DNA of 9,623 bases, taken from positions 1-9,623 of the forward strand of contig JAOZLU010000235.1 of assembly GCA_029934695.1 (NCBI GenBank). The letters run 5' to 3'. A program made the position numbers and the translations under genes. Origin of the DNA: Desulfobacterales bacterium (lineage in GTDB: Bacteria; Desulfobacterota; Desulfobacteria; Desulfobacterales; 4be13). This document shows positions 6,402 to 9,623 of this stretch, piece by piece. Position 1 is the first letter of the stretch. Every line of letters begins with the position of its first letter. Below the pieces are notes generated by a model. The model was not told where the DNA came from, searched no databases, and saw only the letters and a program-made list of their open reading frames with translations.

Positions 6402-7559
6402 ATGCTTGAAACAGCACTCAAAGGAAACAAGGGATATTACAGATGGATGGCGGCGATAGTTGCCGTCATCGGTGTTGGTTTTGCCTGTTACCTGTGGCAG
6501 TTGAAGGACGGCCTGGGAATAACAGGCATGAGCAGGGATGTGTCGTGGGGGTTTTACATTGCCCAGTTTACGTTTCTTGTCGGCGTCGCGGCATCGGCAG
6601 TCATGCTGGTCATCCCTTATTATTTGCACAATTATAAAGCATTCGGTAAAATTGCGATTCTGGGTGAATTTCTGGCAGTTGCTTCGGTGTCCATGTGCCT
6701 GATGTTCATTCTTGCCGATCTCGGGCAACCAATGCGGGCGTTGAATATGATACTGCATCCGACCCCGGGTTCTGTCCTTTTCTGGGACATGATCGTGTTG
6801 AACGGATATCTTTTTCTGAATATTGTCATCGGCTGGAAGGTTCTTGAGGCTGAACGGAACGAGGTCATGGTGGCCGGCTGGGTAAAGCCGCTCATCTATC
6901 TTTCCGTGCCGTGGGCAGTCAGCATTCACACAGTGACAGCATTTCTTTACTGCGGTCTCCCGGGCAGGGGGTTCTGGCTCACTGCCATCCTGGCACCGAG
7001 ATTTCTTGCTTCGGCATTTGCCGCGGGGCCGTCTCTGCTGATTCTTCTGTGTCTTCTGATCAGAAAGATTACGAATTTTGATCCGGGCAGAGAGCAGATT
7101 CAGAGTCTTGCCAAGATCGTCACTTATGCCATTATTATGAATGTGTTCTTCTTTCTCTGCGAAGTTTTCGTGGTTTTTTACAGCGGAATTCCTGAGCATA
7201 TGGACCACTTCAAATACCTCTTTGTGGGGCTTCACGGACACGGTGTCCTGGTGCCCTGGATGTGGACATCCATGGGGCTGATGGCACTGGCAATTCTTCT
7301 GCTGGTGAATCCGGCAACCCGAAAGGATGAGAGCGTTCTTGTTGTTGCCTGCATCTGCGTGTTTGTCGGAACTTGGATTGACAAGGGACTGGGGATGATT
7401 TCCGGCGGATTTGTGCCAAACCCGCTGCATCATGTGAATGAATATGTGCCCACCACCCCTGAAATTGTCATTGCCATAGGTATTTATGCGACGGGAATCT
7501 TCATACTCTCCGTTCTTTTCAAGATTGTCGTGACCGTTAAGGAAGAAGTGTCCGCATAA
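6402..7559 (+). CDS. dsrP: DsrP, NrfD-like membrane subunit
   Basis: A 385-aa integral membrane protein of the NrfD/PsrC family that should handle quinone with DsrO as its electron partner. About ten hydrophobic helices cover most of the length. The NrfD-type LADLGQPMR motif is at about 105-113. ATG 6402 is preceded by GAGG at 6393-6396. It is the only dsr gene here separated by a real gap (70 bp), and it ends the operon, followed by a strong terminator. Its last 15 codons plus stop (7512-7559) are duplicated at 9507-9554. The intact copy is this one, because only here is the whole gene continuous. Confidence 0.95.
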   Translation: MLETALKGNKGYYRWMAAIVAVIGVGFACYLWQLKDGLGITGMSRDVSWGFYIAQFTFLVGVAASAVMLVIPYYLHNYKAFGKIAILGEFLAVASVSMCLMFILADLGQPMRALNMILHPTPGSVLFWDMIVLNGYLFLNIVIGWKVLEAERNEVMVAGWVKPLIYLSVPWAVSIHTVTAFLYCGLPGRGFWLTAILAPRFLASAFAAGPSLLILLCLLIRKITNFDPGREQIQSLAKIVTYAIIMNVFFFLCEVFVVFYSGIPEHMDHFKYLFVGLHGHGVLVPWMWTSMGLMALAILLLVNPATRKDESVLVVACICVFVGTWIDKGLGMISGGFVPNPLHHVNEYVPTTPEIVIAIGIYATGIFILSVLFKIVVTVKEEVSA

Positions 7560-7573
7560 AAAGTAAAAAAAAC
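7512..7573. repeat. dsrP 3'-end direct repeat, copy A
   Basis: These 62 bp comprise the last 15 codons and stop of dsrP plus 14 bp beyond. They recur at 9507-9568 with a single difference (C in TGACCGT, T in copy B). The match ends sharply on the right after the A8-C run; on the left only ACTCT continues, with a 2-bp gap. The copies bracket the three-gene cassette. Confidence 0.95.
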
Positions 7574-7587
7574 AATTATCAGGTTAA

Positions 7588-7625
7588 AAAAAAAGGTTCT
7601 TTCCGGGAGGAGGGAGCCTTTTTTT
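7588..7625 (+). terminator. intrinsic terminator of the dsr operon
   Basis: A 10-bp stem (7595-7604 with 7609-7618, three G-T pairs) closes a GGGA loop. It is extended by an A-tract (7588-7594) facing a T7 run (7619-7625). It lies 28 bp after the dsrP stop. The A-tract gives partial function on the opposite strand too. The duplicate dsrP tail at 9507 is not followed by this structure. Confidence 0.87.
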
Positions 7626-7683
7626 ATACTCAGACCCTGAAGGCGGAACTACGAACTTTTCGACTCCGGCATAAAATAAAGGC

Positions 7684-7713
7684 TTGACAGCATGTTTCTG
7701 TCTGTGGCAGTAT
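7684..7713 (+). promoter_or_regulatory. weak candidate promoter for the three-gene cassette
   Basis: A perfect TTGACA -35 (7684-7689) is followed after 18 nt by CAGTAT, a poor -10. A better -10-like TATAAG lies at 7814-7819 without a good -35. Either could start transcription of the gene at 7839. A terminator upstream implies that the cassette needs its own promoter. Confidence 0.25.
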
Positions 7714-7756
7714 CCAAACCAAAAAAAGAGACGGATGGTAGGGCTTGATCTCAATT

Positions 7757-7799
7757 AAGAGTCTGCCAAATCCCCGCAGCCTGAATGTCAGGCTCTCTT
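7757..7799 (+). other. small hairpin in the cassette 2 leader
   Basis: AGCCTGA (7778-7784) pairs perfectly with TCAGGCT (7788-7794) around a 3-nt loop, and AAGAG (7757-7761) can pair with CTCTT (7795-7799) outside it. It lies 40 bp before the first cassette gene. It could be a leader RNA fold; no riboswitch family is recognised. The rest of 7626-7838 shows no gene I can support. Confidence 0.35.
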
Positions 7800-7838
7800 G
7801 TAAGAAAAAATAATATAAGGGAATTAGGATAAAAAAAT

Positions 7839-8273
7839 ATGAGTCTGAAGTATCACGATATGATAAAAGATCTACCTGATTGTCCACCAATAACTGGTAA
7901 AAACATTACGACAGACTCATACAGATTCGTTTTTAATGACATAAATCATAAAAATAACTTTTTGCCCGCTCTCATAATAACACCCAAACGGATTAATTCA
8001 AAAATTTTTTCTGAAGACAGAATGAAATGTTCCGGTTATGCCTTATCTCTATTTAATACATTAGAAAATGCAATTAAAAGATATGTTAAACTACAGAAAA
8101 GTGTGAGAAATATTAAAAAAACAATTGGCGATCATATCGCTTCAGGTTTGATTGACAAGTCCGATGGTTATGTCACTGAACCAAACAAACACGGTCATTT
8201 TGATTTACATGAGTTTGATGATGTGCATTTGAAAAACAAATTCTCTGTCATTTACGACTTGAGTGGTGATTAA
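7839..8273 (+). CDS. conserved-looking hypothetical protein, first gene of cassette 2
   Basis: A 144-aa soluble protein of unknown function. It has no signal peptide or membrane helix. The middle (64-83, CSGYALSLFNTLENAIKRYV) looks helical and is followed by a basic stretch (84-95). The end has a compact set of motifs, GDHIASGLI (97-105), SDGYVTEPNKHGHFDLHEF (108-126), which look like a conserved core rather than random sequence. The His/Asp/Glu-rich GHFDLHEF could bind metal, but this is a guess. ATG 7839 follows AGGA (7825-7828) at a usable distance. It is 3 bp from the next gene, so the two are co-transcribed. The AT-rich codon use differs clearly from dsrP. Confidence 0.75.
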   Translation: MSLKYHDMIKDLPDCPPITGKNITTDSYRFVFNDINHKNNFLPALIITPKRINSKIFSEDRMKCSGYALSLFNTLENAIKRYVKLQKSVRNIKKTIGDHIASGLIDKSDGYVTEPNKHGHFDLHEFDDVHLKNKFSVIYDLSGD

Positions 8274-8276
8274 AAA

Positions 8277-8900
8277 ATGGAAAATATACAAGGAGTTGAG
8301 ATAAATAAGTTTCCCTTGGACCTTAATCATGTTATGGATTTAATCTATTTTGAAGGACCTCTTTTATCACTGTTCAAGAATGAATCTGGCGATCATTATC
8401 TTTATTATTGGTGTGATGTTGATGATATTTATAACCGTTGGATAATTTTCAGAATAAGCCAGCAGAATTTAAAAAACTATCTCCTTAAAAAAACCGCTTT
8501 ATCTGATTTGATTGTTAAGCCCGTTGATGGCTTTGTATATGTAGTGGATATTAACGATGAATTACGTTTTAATAATGTTTGTCTGATAAAATCTGATGAG
8601 TTACCTCAATCGTATATACCTGAAAGTGATTCTTTTTACGATATGGAAACTGAATTGGATGAATTAAACAAAAAAGAAAAGTTATTCCTTCTGAATTTTC
8701 TTATTGATAAAAATACAATAAACTATTCATTGGAATATATCTTAAAATATCAATATGTTATAGAAGAAATAAAAAAACAGTTAAAGACTGAAAATTTCTC
8801 TGATAGTGATTTGCCATTATCTATATCCAAATATCCGGCAGATGATTATGATAATTATGATAATGAGATTTCATTTAACCAACTATTTTACAAAAGCTGA
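8277..8900 (+). CDS. DUF6575-like protein of unknown function
   Basis: A 207-aa soluble acidic protein. Residues 19-80 read like the DUF6575 pattern as I remember it: FEGPLLSLFKNESGDHYLYYW (25-45), then a strand-rich RWIIFRIS and LKKTALSDLIVKP. The remainder (121-207) is acidic and helical, with a Tyr/Asp-rich tail. No catalytic motif is evident. ATG 8277 lies 3 bp after the previous stop, with GGTGAT upstream as weak ribosome site. The position between two small unknown genes suggests one functional unit. Family assignment is from memory of the pattern and is moderate; the function is unknown. Confidence 0.72.
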   Translation: MENIQGVEINKFPLDLNHVMDLIYFEGPLLSLFKNESGDHYLYYWCDVDDIYNRWIIFRISQQNLKNYLLKKTALSDLIVKPVDGFVYVVDINDELRFNNVCLIKSDELPQSYIPESDSFYDMETELDELNKKEKLFLLNFLIDKNTINYSLEYILKYQYVIEEIKKQLKTENFSDSDLPLSISKYPADDYDNYDNEISFNQLFYKS

Positions 8901-8909
8901 GGTGTGATT

Positions 8910-9341
8910 ATGACTGAATCAAAAGAGAATCCTAAATGTTCAGCATTGTCTTTATTAGAAAAAATTGATGAATTAAGCATAGAAAACTTATCAGATGCAG
9001 TTGTGCAAGAAATGCAGGAAGATGATGAAAAATATGATGATAAGCATATTGACAAATTAAAATTATGCTACAAAAATTTCCAAAAGCGTTGTTCTTTTCA
9101 AGGAGGGCAAATTGTAACTTGGAAAAAATATATGCGAAATAAAAAGCTCCCAAAGGACAGACAGCCAGCAATCGTTTTAAAAATACTTGATGAGCCAATT
9201 TTACAAGATAAAGTTCCATTGGGAAGTACTTATTATGGAGAAGTATCAGATATGGTTTTAGGAATATTTCATGAAGATGGAAGCTTTTTAACTTTCTATT
9301 ATGATAGTATAAGATTTGAACCATATGAAGAGGCTTTTTAA
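8910..9341 (+). CDS. hypothetical protein with probable small beta domain, third gene of cassette 2
   Basis: A 143-aa soluble protein. The first ~55 residues are acidic and helical (LLEKIDELSIENLSD). From 62 on there is a beta-rich segment: FQGGQIVTWKKYMRNKKLP, PAIVLKILDEP, YGEVSDMVLGIFHEDGSFLTFYYDS, RFEPY. The G-x-I-V-x-W start and the evenly spaced short strands suggest an SH3-like barrel, which is inference. ATG 8910 is chosen over an in-frame GTG at 8904 because GAGGTG (8899-8904) then has normal 5-nt spacing. The GTG would overlap its own ribosome site. It follows the DUF6575-like gene by 9 bp. Confidence 0.74.
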   Translation: MTESKENPKCSALSLLEKIDELSIENLSDAVVQEMQEDDEKYDDKHIDKLKLCYKNFQKRCSFQGGQIVTWKKYMRNKKLPKDRQPAIVLKILDEPILQDKVPLGSTYYGEVSDMVLGIFHEDGSFLTFYYDSIRFEPYEEAF

Positions 9342-9357
9342 TGTTATTCCGTTTAAA

Positions 9358-9431
9358 TAAGTACCTGACCAAAAATTTTTCAGGATTTTTTATTATAAGC
9401 GGATACCTGAAAATTTATAGTCAGGTACTTA
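9358..9431. repeat. 74-bp nested palindrome after cassette 2 genes
   Basis: Perfect 12-bp outer arms TAAGTACCTGAC (9358-9369) and GTCAGGTACTTA (9420-9431) enclose an inner pair, AAATTTTTCAGG (9373-9384) with ACCTGAAAATTT (9405-9416), broken by one bulged base. It begins 17 bp after the third gene's stop. It could serve as an unorthodox terminator, a structured RNA, or the relic of a small miniature transposon. The symmetry is certain; the role is unknown. Confidence 0.8.
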
Positions 9432-9506
9432 GGCTTGATAATCAAAAGATTTCGCTGACTATCCTCGAGGCTGAAACACTTTTGTCAATAGGGTTAAACG
9501 AACTCT

Positions 9507-9568
9507 GTTCTTTTCAAGATTGTCGTGACTGTTAAGGAAGAAGTGTCCGCATAAAAAGTAAAAAAAAC
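9507..9568. repeat. dsrP 3'-end direct repeat, copy B (orphan dsrP tail)
   Basis: Second copy of 7512-7573, 61 of 62 bases identical. In the frame matching dsrP it encodes the last 15 residues (VLFKIVVTVKEEVSA) and a stop, with no upstream dsrP sequence attached. The single change is synonymous (ACC to ACT). It is a non-functional fragment that marks the right edge of cassette 2. After it, 9569-9623 holds a weak CTGATT/AATCAG inverted repeat and no gene that I can support. Confidence 0.95.
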
Positions 9569-9623
9569 CTGATTATAACGCTTTTAGGGATGCCTGAAAT
9601 CAGCCCTGCGTCGCACCTTTTTA

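Larger units (their letters stand above)
7574..9506 (+). mobile_element. putative accessory cassette 2 between dsrP-tail repeats
   Basis: This ~1.93-kb segment between the two dsrP-tail copies includes the dsrP terminator, a leader, three AT-rich genes and a nested palindrome. The arrangement resembles an element inserted at the 3' end of a gene, leaving the gene intact and a duplicate tail on the far side. No integrase or transposase is encoded inside, so the agent is unknown. Alternatives are tandem duplication or a remnant of a second dsrP replaced by recombination. Confidence 0.45.

Noticed and set aside
6381..7433. Long minus-strand open frame (350 codons) opposite dsrP
   Set aside because: It is antisense to a clear membrane protein gene. 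Its product is rich in His, Gln, Lys and Cys without domain motifs, as expected for the mirror of hydrophobic codons.
7630..7890. Minus-strand 86-codon open frame across the cassette 2 leader
   Set aside because: It overlaps the start of the 7839 gene and lies in a region that looks like leader; no motif is visible.
9341..9535. Possible 64-aa gene starting in the TAATG after the third cassette gene
   Set aside because: It runs through the 74-bp palindrome and ends out of frame inside the orphan dsrP tail. No ribosome site or domain supports it, although the start-stop overlap made it worth considering.
1..9623. tRNA or rRNA gene as the integration target
   Set aside because: I saw no cloverleaf with the usual TTCRA and anticodon arms or any rRNA-like sequence; the duplicated target is the dsrP 3' end.

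Overview
The window most likely comes from a sulfate-reducing member of the Desulfobacterota (Desulfobacteraceae / Desulfonema-Desulfococcus type). The basis is the complete five-gene dsrMKJOP operon in the middle, in its full form with the periplasmic triheme cytochrome DsrJ and the Tat-exported ferredoxin DsrO. The species assignment is inference; the operon call is firm.

Layout: (1) Positions 1-456 are non-coding, with three short hairpins, a repeat copy (280-372), a candidate promoter and a tandem hexamer. (2) Positions 457-2278 hold two overlapping AT-rich genes, an OLD/AAA_15-type ATPase and a TOPRIM (DUF3226-like) protein. This is the split-OLD arrangement seen in several anti-phage systems. 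(3) Positions 2279-2474 hold a hairpin, the second copy of the ~90-bp repeat and the dsrM leader. (4) Positions 2475-7559 are dsrM-dsrK-dsrJ-dsrO-dsrP, all on the + strand. The first four overlap or touch; a 70-bp gap with an 18-bp hairpin separates dsrO from dsrP. A strong intrinsic terminator follows at 7588-7625. (5) Positions 7626-9341 hold a leader and three tightly spaced AT-rich genes of unknown function, the middle one resembling DUF6575. (6) Positions 9342-9623 hold a 74-bp nested palindrome and then a 62-bp second copy of the 3' end of dsrP.

DsrMKJOP is a membrane complex that links the quinone pool and the periplasm to cytoplasmic sulfite reduction (DsrAB/DsrC). DsrM (haem b) and DsrP (NrfD-like) are the membrane subunits, DsrK is the cytoplasmic FeS catalytic subunit, and DsrJ and DsrO are periplasmic electron carriers.

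The most unusual feature is that this core operon is bracketed by two AT-rich accessory cassettes, each lying between direct repeats. The upstream cassette lies between two ~90-bp intergenic repeats. The downstream cassette lies between the true dsrP 3' end and a 62-bp duplicate of it (61/62 identical). Neither cassette encodes a recognisable recombinase. The ends of the dsr operon therefore look like a docking site for defence-like gene modules. The cassette functions are inferred from family resemblance and context only.
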